Source of the DNA: Legionella genomosp. 1
Lineage (GTDB): Bacteria; Pseudomonadota; Gammaproteobacteria; Legionellales; Legionellaceae
Assembly (NCBI GenBank): GCA_945865355.1
Contig: CAMBDN010000012.1
Location: 1 to 21,496, forward strand
Reading direction: 5' to 3'
DNA length: 21,496 bases
Shown: positions 1-6,262 of the stretch, in pieces
How the letters are laid out: the number at the start of each line of letters is the position of its first letter
How positions within the stretch are numbered: position 1 is the first letter of the stretch
The notes under the pieces: generated by a model
What the model was told of the DNA's origin: nothing
The model's input: only the letters and a program-made list of their open reading frames with translations
The model's database searches: none
Translations under genes and position numbers: made by a program

Positions 1-1
1 C

Positions 2-1747
2 CTCCCAGCTTTCATCAACAATAATAATGGCACACTATCATATCACATAGACGCATCTACTTTGGACGACCAAAAACAACGACACGATGCTGACAGACAG
101 TCCTTCGAGATATTGATTGATCAACTAAAAACTTTGTTACATCAGCTGGCTGCTCAAATCAACAAATTAGCCGATCAACACGAGGACTTTAATAATACCC
201 ACCCCTTTCCACGTGAAGCGACTGTATTTCAAGATAGACTTCTAGCTATCCGAGAAACGGCTTGTGTCCAACTCCTGGTCAGACATAAAGAAGTAAAAAC
301 GCTGCACTTGCAGGTCAACGAATTGCTTAGTAAAGCCAAAAATGCTGAGCAAGACATTCTTAAGGCGATCAAACAAGGAGCTGAACCAGATCGAATGACA
401 AATCTCGAACGGGCTACACAAGCCGAAGAATCAGCTGATTTACAAGCAAAAGCGTCTTTAAGTAAATACTTATTAGAGAAAGCTGCTTTGGAGGAAATGC
501 CCACAACCAGTCAACAAGCATTCGCTGATCAACAAACGTTGCTTTCATTAAGTGAGCTACAATCACGTCAGGATAACCTAGCCTGTCGGCAAGCAATTCT
601 AAACCGTTTACTGACTCAACTCGAGTTTAGTATAGCTAACACTCAACCATTAAAAGACGCCTTATTGAAGCAACTCGCTGAGCTTAAAGCAATGGAACCT
701 GATGCAGCACTTGAGTCTCTAGATGAAAACATCGAGCAACTCAAGCAGTTGGCTGAATGGTTCAAAGATAGGCCACCGGGTGAGCAACTTAGTTACGAAG
801 ACCTAAACACGAGCATTCGATTATCATTTAACGCTCAAGGCGAGGAGTGGGGCGTATTGAGAACGCTATACGCTGAAATCAACACCGCCATCTCAGCAGA
901 CATGTTAGCGAAAAAAGCATTACTGCAACAAGAACACGAAACACTAGGACATCGTGTTTCCACAGTCAATGGGCATTTCCATGCACTGCATCAATTGACC
1001 GATGAATATGCTGCTCAAAAGGAAGTCGTACAATTACAAAAATTAACAGCGATCGTCAAGATCAATAAGATGAATTTAGAGAAGATGGACCATGCAGATA
1101 AGTTGTCTAAGGCTCTGAAAAATCAATTAATAACCGATCTCAAACAACAATTACGTTACTTATCCCACCAAGATACATTCTTCGCAACAATTGCATCCAG
1201 CAACCATCCTGGAATTACTGAAAAATTTACCCAAATTTCAGCAGATAGAGACGCACTTTCACGCTTCATGACAGCGTTACATGCATCGGTTCAGCCGCAA
1301 GTGGGTGCATTACAACAAACAAATTTGTACCGGCTGCAGCTCGAAAGAGCGTTCTTTGGGCCCACAAAAAATAAAATAGGAGGTGCTTTCGGTGATTATT
1401 TGAGAGAGCGAGCCAGTACCTTCTGGATTCAAGATTTTTGGGGGCGATTGGCATCAGTCGTTCTTGGTAGCTTTAGCTATCAATCCGACGCCGAAGCAAG
1501 AAAAGAATATATCACCAACCTGCGAGCACAGGTCATAAAATATCAAACGGATCCTGATGCATATGATGGCATCATTACCTTGGTTGAACGAGGAAAGCGT
1601 GATTTCAAATCACGTACGATGGTAGGTGATGATTATAATCGGTCATTACATGCCAAACTATCTGCGTTTCAAAAGAACCTTATATTGGTGAACGATTACT
1701 CTGCGAACGAAGTAGCGGAAGAAACAATCAGCCTTGATCATGGCTAG
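2..1747 (+). CDS. Coiled-coil effector-like protein, 5' partial
   Basis: I do not recognise this protein at family level. A TTG at 62 could be read as a start, but the frame has no stop back to base 2 and encodes a protein-like stretch, so the gene very probably begins outside the window; 581 residues are visible. The visible part is hydrophilic, rich in Leu, Ala, Gln, Lys and Glu, with long heptad-like stretches suggesting extended coiled coil, and it has no clear membrane segment. A more structured, aromatic-rich region lies about 80-150 residues before the end (DYLRERASTFW and LGSFSY). The last 12 residues carry clustered acidic residues (EVAEE), resembling the C-terminal E-block of Dot/Icm substrates. 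It is followed on the same strand by two other effector-like genes. A function in secretion is inference; the coding frame itself is secure. Confidence 0.8.
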   Translation, partial: LPAFINNNNGTLSYHIDASTLDDQKQRHDADRQSFEILIDQLKTLLHQLAAQINKLADQHEDFNNTHPFPREATVFQDRLLAIRETACVQLLVRHKEVKTLHLQVNELLSKAKNAEQDILKAIKQGAEPDRMTNLERATQAEESADLQAKASLSKYLLEKAALEEMPTTSQQAFADQQTLLSLSELQSRQDNLACRQAILNRLLTQLEFSIANTQPLKDALLKQLAELKAMEPDAALESLDENIEQLKQLAEWFKDRPPGEQLSYEDLNTSIRLSFNAQGEEWGVLRTLYAEINTAISADMLAKKALLQQEHETLGHRVSTVNGHFHALHQLTDEYAAQKEVVQLQKLTAIVKINKMNLEKMDHADKLSKALKNQLITDLKQQLRYLSHQDTFFATIASSNHPGITEKFTQISADRDALSRFMTALHASVQPQVGALQQTNLYRLQLERAFFGPTKNKIGGAFGDYLRERASTFWIQDFWGRLASVVLGSFSYQSDAEARKEYITNLRAQVIKYQTDPDAYDGIITLVERGKRDFKSRTMVGDDYNRSLHAKLSAFQKNLILVNDYSANEVAEETISLDHG

Positions 1748-1852
1748 TCATTACTTCACCCATTTTTTCTAATTAAATCCCGCATCATATTTCCTTAATT
1801 ATTCTTTTGTATTCTAAGCCTAGAGCACAGAAATTGGAGAGATCGCTTGGTG

Positions 1853-3505
1853 ATGTTTAAAAAGTACACAGGCAGTCCCATTGCCATTTTAAATACCCTA
1901 AAACCACTTCGAATTATGCTGAGAAGCTCTTTAACGGCGCAAACAAAAGATGCCTATCTAGAACAAGTGGGAAGGGACCTGGACAGAATTCGTTATTTTA
2001 ACGACAAACACAGCATCGCAGAAATTCAACATCGCTTACGAGACATTAGTCATTTATACGACGATGAAGCACGACGGCTAAAAGATCGAACACGATATCT
2101 TTCCTACACTCAAGGGGATTTTGACGCCAGCATCTTCACTGAACTGTACGTTAAAAATACCGCTGAATATCTGAATACGATGGTTGCCACAGGTAAAAAA
2201 AACAAAGAATATTGTGATAGCCTGGGCCTATGCTACGTCGATGATAACGGGGTATTGTGCGGTCTATCCATTACCTATTTTAGAAATATTGACGCAAACC
2301 ATAAAGCTGATTTTAGCAAATTACCTTTCACAGTTTCTATCATAAGACACTCCAATAGCGCACTCATTGATAGGGAGGTCACCTCCATTATTCATCCAAA
2401 TCTATTATCTTTAACGACCCCGATTGATGGAGAACCAACAAAGGCTCTACCTCTCGCCAAAAGTTCAGATGTTGACGAGCAGGATGTGATCCAAGCGTTA
2501 GATCAAGCACTCAACTCTAAAAATTTGAGTCAACTCCTTAAAAGACTTGTTATAGGTGAATCGATTTCGCGTATTCGTTTCGATGAACTACAGCAGAACT
2601 TTCTACTTCCAAAGTCCAAATTACTTGAAGGACTTCGTCTTGCCACGTTAGGTCAACGTACTGAAGAAAAAGATAAGTTAATGCTGGCATTAATGATACT
2701 GATTAATAAAATAAACGAAGATACAGATTATGCATATCGTTTAACACTGAATAGTATACAACAACTGATTAATGACGTTGAGCGCAGCCCGATCATCGCA
2801 CAATTACCAAAAATGGATTGCTCATCTGCAACAAAAGAGGGATTAATAGCCGCTAGCGAAACATATACTGCCAAAAAATTGACGATAGAAACAGAATTAA
2901 AGAAAAAAATTGCTGCTTTGCATGATAGCGATAAAGATCATGACCTTAACCAAAGCGTATTCAAACGTCATTTCGGCTCCATCGTCTCTGCTGGTGTCGG
3001 TTTGCTAGCAACCTCTGTGGGTCTCATGCTTTTTCTAGGCGCGCTTCCTTTTCTACCTGTTTTACCCGTTCTCCCCTTGGTTGGGCTAGCACTCATTGCC
3101 GTTGGATTAGCGACGACGCTGATAAGCGGGTTAGTTGCCGTTATAAACGAAGTGCGATTAAATCATTATCAGAAGAAATTAACAAACGAGGTGTTTCAAT
3201 TACAAGAACAACATGCCCGCAGGATAAAACCGACTCATGTCGCCTACGAGCAGAGCGTCGTTGAACGATGTCGTCAACTAACATACCCTGCTGCTTTGGC
3301 TACTGATGATGATTCTAAAACACCCTCGAACGATCTATCTGCCCAAGCTGCAGATCGTGTTGATGAGCACGAGTTGATAATACCTGCTCCGACCATCCCC
3401 ATATCCCCTCGCATGGGAAGTCCATTGACGTTTTTCAGCCATCCTGCAACGCCAATCGACCGATCTATCCGAGAAGATTCAGACTGTGTAATATCACAAA
3501 CTTAG
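1853..3505 (+). CDS. Hypothetical protein with a membrane hairpin, effector-like
   Basis: This 550-residue protein is not recognised. Three consecutive possible starts lie together: TTG 1847, GTG 1850 and ATG 1853. A GGAGAG Shine-Dalgarno at 1836-1841 serves any of them, and ATG is chosen as the strongest codon. About the first 370 residues are soluble and mostly helical, with one compact segment around residues 120-190. Two adjacent hydrophobic stretches follow at about residues 375-398 and 400-432, separated by a proline-rich turn (FLPVLPVLP), which would form a membrane hairpin. A short amphipathic helix (about 436-460) and a Ser/Pro/Asp-rich, probably disordered tail complete it. The arrangement of soluble N-terminal region, paired membrane segments and short C-terminal tail is common among Legionella and Coxiella effectors and is shared with the next gene. 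Secretion and membrane targeting are inferred, not shown. Confidence 0.8.
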   Translation: MFKKYTGSPIAILNTLKPLRIMLRSSLTAQTKDAYLEQVGRDLDRIRYFNDKHSIAEIQHRLRDISHLYDDEARRLKDRTRYLSYTQGDFDASIFTELYVKNTAEYLNTMVATGKKNKEYCDSLGLCYVDDNGVLCGLSITYFRNIDANHKADFSKLPFTVSIIRHSNSALIDREVTSIIHPNLLSLTTPIDGEPTKALPLAKSSDVDEQDVIQALDQALNSKNLSQLLKRLVIGESISRIRFDELQQNFLLPKSKLLEGLRLATLGQRTEEKDKLMLALMILINKINEDTDYAYRLTLNSIQQLINDVERSPIIAQLPKMDCSSATKEGLIAASETYTAKKLTIETELKKKIAALHDSDKDHDLNQSVFKRHFGSIVSAGVGLLATSVGLMLFLGALPFLPVLPVLPLVGLALIAVGLATTLISGLVAVINEVRLNHYQKKLTNEVFQLQEQHARRIKPTHVAYEQSVVERCRQLTYPAALATDDDSKTPSNDLSAQAADRVDEHELIIPAPTIPISPRMGSPLTFFSHPATPIDRSIREDSDCVISQT

Positions 3506-3589
3506 TGAGATAGACATTGCTTGATGTTAATTGCACGTGCCATCACAATATTCTCTGTTCATGAGCACTTTACCAAGGAAACAAATCGA

Positions 3590-3622
3590 ATTAATCTTTA
3601 TTTAAGGTTCTAAACCTATAAT
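3590..3622 (+). promoter_or_regulatory. Putative PmrA box with downstream -10 element
   Basis: Two TTAA cores lie 11 bp apart start to start, at 3591-3594 and 3602-3605. Read as hexamers they are aTTAAT (3590-3595) and TTTAAG (3601-3606) with a 5-bp spacer, matching the PmrA consensus YTTAAK-N5-YTTAAK at every defined position except the first base. A perfect TATAAT follows at 3617-3622, 10 bp after the second hexamer, so the box covers the -35 region. There is no good sigma-70 -35 hexamer, as expected for an activator-dependent promoter. The ATG of the protease-like gene lies 31 bp beyond the -10 element. PmrA is known to control many Dot/Icm effector genes in Legionella and Coxiella; its role here is inferred. 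Confidence 0.6.
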
Positions 3623-3653
3623 ACGCAATTAAAGTTATCCACGAGATGTCTAA

Positions 3654-5672
3654 ATGCAAAGCCAACAAGACCCTACAGTTGTGTCTCAAGATTTTACCCC
3701 TAAGAACATTGCTCAAAACTCCTTCGTAGCAGGCACCGGTAGTGGCGAGGCAGAAAATAGCCTTGATTTTACAACTTGGTATAATCCAATGGATGTAAGA
3801 AGAATAATCTGGGCCATTGAACAATCTATTCCATCATCACAAAGGGAAGCCTATCTCCAAACTCATGTTTTTTTTGATAGACAACCTGTTACTCCATTTG
3901 AAGCTTGCATGATCTATTGCAGAGACATGCTTAAAGCATCCGATAAAAAATACTTTCCATTTATCATAAAACCTGAAAAAGCTGCCGCGCATTTCACTGC
4001 AGGCATTTTACGAAAAGACGACGATGGAAACATAAAACTCTTTTACTTTAACCCATTGGGTTATTCCACTCCTGCCGAACTTAAAAATGCAGAGAAACGC
4101 TTAATGCTAGACAATATAGCGTCATTGGATAGTATGCAATTGATTTGCTCACCGCATAAAATTCAGAATGTACGCTTAGACGGTGGAGGCCTTGTATCTT
4201 GCGGGCCACTAAGTGTCATGTTCATCGAGTACGCACTTAAAAACCCTGCTTGGATTGATAGCCTAAAAGATGAATTTACTTTACCACCCAACTTATCCCA
4301 ATTTATAGATGATGACCAAGAAACTTACCAAACTAGATTAGTAATTGAGCGGAAGAAGCATTTTTCTCTTTTAGGTACGGTGCAAAATGAACGACTAGGC
4401 GATATCTTTAACGAAAGCGATATTTTTAATGATCAGCTAAGCGTCGCATTGAAAGCCATGCAGTCCGCACAGTATCCATTCGAAAATGATGAAACAATAT
4501 TCAATATAAAATTTGGCACTGAAGATGACAGCTGGTTGGGAAGTAGTACCGCTGTTGATGAAGAGCTTGATGATATGTACGATGCCGGTTCGTCACAGGA
4601 ATCATCTAGTGCTCCTATCTCACCATCAGAGAGAGATACATCTCAACAAGACGGTACAGCCAGCGGTGATGAAATCGACTTAACCGATCAAACAACCGAG
4701 GCAATGTACGCGGCAGAACTTGATATTGCAGCCCAACGCCAAGCAGACCTGGATGCCGCAACACAACGCCAAGCTGAACTTGATGCTGTATATGAAGAGC
4801 TTGATGATGTGTACGATGCCGGTTCGTCTCAAGAGTCATTTAGTGCCCCTATCTCACCACCAGAGAGAGATCCATCGCAACAAGATGACCCAGCCAGCAG
4901 TGATGAAATAGACTTAGCCGCTCAAACAACCGCCGCAATGTACGCAGCAGAACTTGATATTGCAGCACAACGCCAAGCTGAACTTGATATTGCAACACAA
5001 CGCCAAGCAGACCTGGATGCTGCAACACAACGCAAAGTTGAACTTGATGCTGCAACACAGCGCCAAGCAGACCTTGATGCTGCAATACAGCACGAAGATG
5101 AACTTGATGCCAAAGAAGAGGACCAAACAGAACAAGGCACAGAATATATCAATACGTTAAAAAAATTAGTGGCCCTGAAGAATCAAGCTCACCCTGTAGC
5201 TCTCGATGAACCACTTGATAAGCTGATTGAACATGTAAAAAAATTAAAGCAAGAAAAGAAAACACCTATTGCTGATTTAACCGACGCGTTGTCATGCACC
5301 TACTTACGTCTAACAAATCAGCTAGACCCTACTCCATATCATGATATCGCACTAAAAATGCAGGGAAAGACGTCAATTGGTCTCAAGATTCTTGGTGGCC
5401 TGATGCTTACCTTAGGTATAACAGCAGCAATCCTGGGCATCATTTTTTTCCCAGCGCTGGTCGGGGTATCAGCCGCTGTGACACTCTCTGGTGTCGGGGC
5501 AACCGCAACGGCGGCCGCAGGTGTCGTCACCACCAGCGTACTCTTTGGTCTAGGGGGCGCAGCCCTGTTTGCCAAGAGCAGACAAAAAGGCCTTTCTGCA
5601 GCAATGCGTAAATTGAACCACACACTAGAAGAAGAGTCATTTACCTTTGATACGCCCACTCCTTCTGTATAA
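3654..5672 (+). CDS. CE-clan (Ulp1/deubiquitinase-like) cysteine protease effector candidate
   Basis: This 672-residue protein has four visible parts. Residues about 40-200 resemble a CE-clan (C48/C55) cysteine protease: His113 (AAHFTAGIL), an acid/amide position at Asn133 (FYFNPLG), a candidate oxyanion-hole Gln171, and Cys183 in a LVSCGPLSVMF helix start. The H-N-(Q)-C order and spacing fit Ulp1-like proteases and bacterial deubiquitinases or deSUMOylases. Residues about 303-490 are an acidic linker made of a 78-residue duplication and 10-residue repeats. Residues about 495-570 are helical. Residues about 574-600 and 603-640 are hydrophobic and would form a membrane hairpin. The tail has EEE at positions -14 to -12, resembling a Dot/Icm E-block. 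The start is the first ATG after the promoter, with only a weak ribosome-binding site. The substrate (ubiquitin, SUMO, NEDD8 or acetyl transfer) cannot be told from sequence, and the protease call is moderately sure. Confidence 0.82.
   Translation: MQSQQDPTVVSQDFTPKNIAQNSFVAGTGSGEAENSLDFTTWYNPMDVRRIIWAIEQSIPSSQREAYLQTHVFFDRQPVTPFEACMIYCRDMLKASDKKYFPFIIKPEKAAAHFTAGILRKDDDGNIKLFYFNPLGYSTPAELKNAEKRLMLDNIASLDSMQLICSPHKIQNVRLDGGGLVSCGPLSVMFIEYALKNPAWIDSLKDEFTLPPNLSQFIDDDQETYQTRLVIERKKHFSLLGTVQNERLGDIFNESDIFNDQLSVALKAMQSAQYPFENDETIFNIKFGTEDDSWLGSSTAVDEELDDMYDAGSSQESSSAPISPSERDTSQQDGTASGDEIDLTDQTTEAMYAAELDIAAQRQADLDAATQRQAELDAVYEELDDVYDAGSSQESFSAPISPPERDPSQQDDPASSDEIDLAAQTTAAMYAAELDIAAQRQAELDIATQRQADLDAATQRKVELDAATQRQADLDAAIQHEDELDAKEEDQTEQGTEYINTLKKLVALKNQAHPVALDEPLDKLIEHVKKLKQEKKTPIADLTDALSCTYLRLTNQLDPTPYHDIALKMQGKTSIGLKILGGLMLTLGITAAILGIIFFPALVGVSAAVTLSGVGATATAAAGVVTTSVLFGLGGAALFAKSRQKGLSAAMRKLNHTLEEESFTFDTPTPSV
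4560..5027 (+). repeat. Direct duplication, 234-bp period, inside the protease-like gene
   Basis: Two copies of a 234-bp (78-codon) unit lie in tandem, 4560-4793 and 4794-5027. Both begin with codons for EELDD(M/V)YDAGSSQES, continue through an acidic Ser/Pro-rich part, and end in the decapeptide repeat. Divergence is concentrated in scattered single bases, so the duplication is fairly recent. The period is a multiple of three, so the frame is kept. Confidence 0.88.
4716..5129 (+). repeat. 30-bp tandem repeats coding a decapeptide
   Basis: A 30-bp unit encoding roughly (A/V/D)(E/D)LD(A/I)A(T/A)QR(Q/K) recurs. Full or partial units start at 4716, 4746 and 4776 in the first 234-bp copy, and at 4950, 4980, 5010, 5040, 5070 and 5100 in the second. 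The second block therefore has six units against three in the first, showing further expansion after the larger duplication. The product would be a charged helical rod linking the protease domain to the membrane hairpin. Such arrays often vary in copy number between strains. Confidence 0.88.
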
Positions 5673-5683
5673 TCATGGAAAAA

Positions 5684-5772
5684 GTAACTCCCCAGAGACG
5701 TCATCCAAAGGAGCTTTTGCGACGAAGGATCTCCGGCATAAGCGCTTCGCTTGAGATGACGTGGGGAATTAC
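5684..5772 (-). repeat. Palindromic intergenic repeat, also a possible leftward terminator
   Basis: The left arm 5684-5705 (starting GTAACTCCCC, ending ACGTCATC) pairs with the right arm 5755-5772 (GATGACGTGGGGAATTAC), with one mismatch and a 4-nt bulge (AGAG). Inside are a smaller hairpin AAGCG-CTT-CGCTT (5740-5752) and the string GACGAAGGATCTCC. On the minus strand the element reads like the dispersed GTCATC...GAGCGAAGCG...GGATCT palindromes seen in many proteobacterial genomes, so further copies are expected elsewhere. Read leftward, the stem is followed directly by TTTTT (5679-5683), so it could end transcription of the csaA-side operon. Read rightward there is no T-run. Confidence 0.65.
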
Positions 5773-5802
5773 CGAAAAAATAGGATTTGACTGACGGCTG
5801 TA

Positions 5803-5844
5803 TCGTAGTCGCTGTCGCGAGACTCAAAAAAACTGCGCCTACGA
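5803..5844. other. Imperfect hairpin between converging genes
   Basis: TCGTAGTCGC (5803-5812) pairs with GCGCCTACGA (5835-5844) with a single mismatch, enclosing a 22-nt loop that contains an A-run. It lies between the 3' ends of the protease-like gene and csaA. No T-run follows on either strand, so it is not a textbook intrinsic terminator, although it may help separate the two converging transcripts. Confidence 0.4.
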
Positions 5845-5858
5845 CCCGTTACGAAAAA

Positions 5859-6194
5859 TCAATGCAGTTTCTGACCATTAGGTACCTGCGGCATTGCGGT
5901 AGCCAAACAAATTGCACCCAAGGCATCGGTGAAACCAACCAACAAAAATTGCGAAGTAAATCCTGCAATATTTTTTTCACCAAGATTGACACAACCAATA
6001 ACCTGTCTTCCTAGTAAAGTCTCTGGCGTGTAATGGACCGTTACCTGTGCTGATGTTTGCAAAACGCCTATTTCAGCGCCAAAATCAACCCACACTTTAT
6101 ACGCAGGTTTTTTTGCACGAGGAAATTCCTCGACTTTAACTACGGTTCCTGAGCGAAAATCAACACCAACAAACTGGTCATAACTTATTGTCAT
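5859..6194 (-). CDS. csaA: CsaA/YgjH-like tRNA-binding protein
   Basis: This 111-residue protein is a stand-alone OB-fold tRNA-binding domain of the EMAPII/CsaA/YgjH type. Diagnostic stretches are FVGVDFRSGTVVKVEEFP near the N terminus, KPAYKVWVDFG, TSAQVTVHYTPETLLGRQV in the middle, and IAGFTSQFLLVGF near the end. Its length equals that of the family (about 110 residues). CsaA proteins bind tRNA as dimers, and a chaperone or export role was proposed for the Bacillus protein; the physiological role in proteobacteria is not firmly settled. A strong Shine-Dalgarno (AGGGGG on the minus strand) just upstream supports the ATG at 6194. The gene lies 68 bp after the sugar dehydratase on the same strand and may be cotranscribed, with no obvious functional link. 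A different use within the same fold is possible, but the family call is secure. Confidence 0.93.
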   Translation of the reverse strand: MTISYDQFVGVDFRSGTVVKVEEFPRAKKPAYKVWVDFGAEIGVLQTSAQVTVHYTPETLLGRQVIGCVNLGEKNIAGFTSQFLLVGFTDALGAICLATAMPQVPNGQKLH

Positions 6195-6262
6195 ACAACC
6201 CCCTACTCATTTTTTATTTTCGATGGAAAATGAACCGCTCTCTTTAAACTTAATGGTAAAAG

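Noticed and set aside
1794..1810. Possible PmrA box upstream of the second effector-like gene (CTTAAT-N5-TTTTGT)
   Set aside because: Only the first hexamer fits; the second departs from the TTAA core and no -10 element follows at the expected distance.
4560..5129. CRISPR-like array
   Set aside because: The repeats are contiguous, coding and without unique spacers.
4615..5160. Several overlapping open frames on both strands across the repeat array
   Set aside because: They arise because the repeat periods (30 and 234 bp) are multiples of three; their products are low-complexity repeats and the real coding frame is the 672-residue protein.
5339..5827. A 162-residue minus-strand frame over the 3' end of the protease-like gene
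   Set aside because: It is antisense to the well-supported membrane hairpin and runs through the intergenic palindrome; it has no family resemblance.
5787..6014. A 75-residue plus-strand frame over the csaA 3' end
   Set aside because: It is antisense to csaA, whose protein is clearly conserved, and has no ribosome-binding site.
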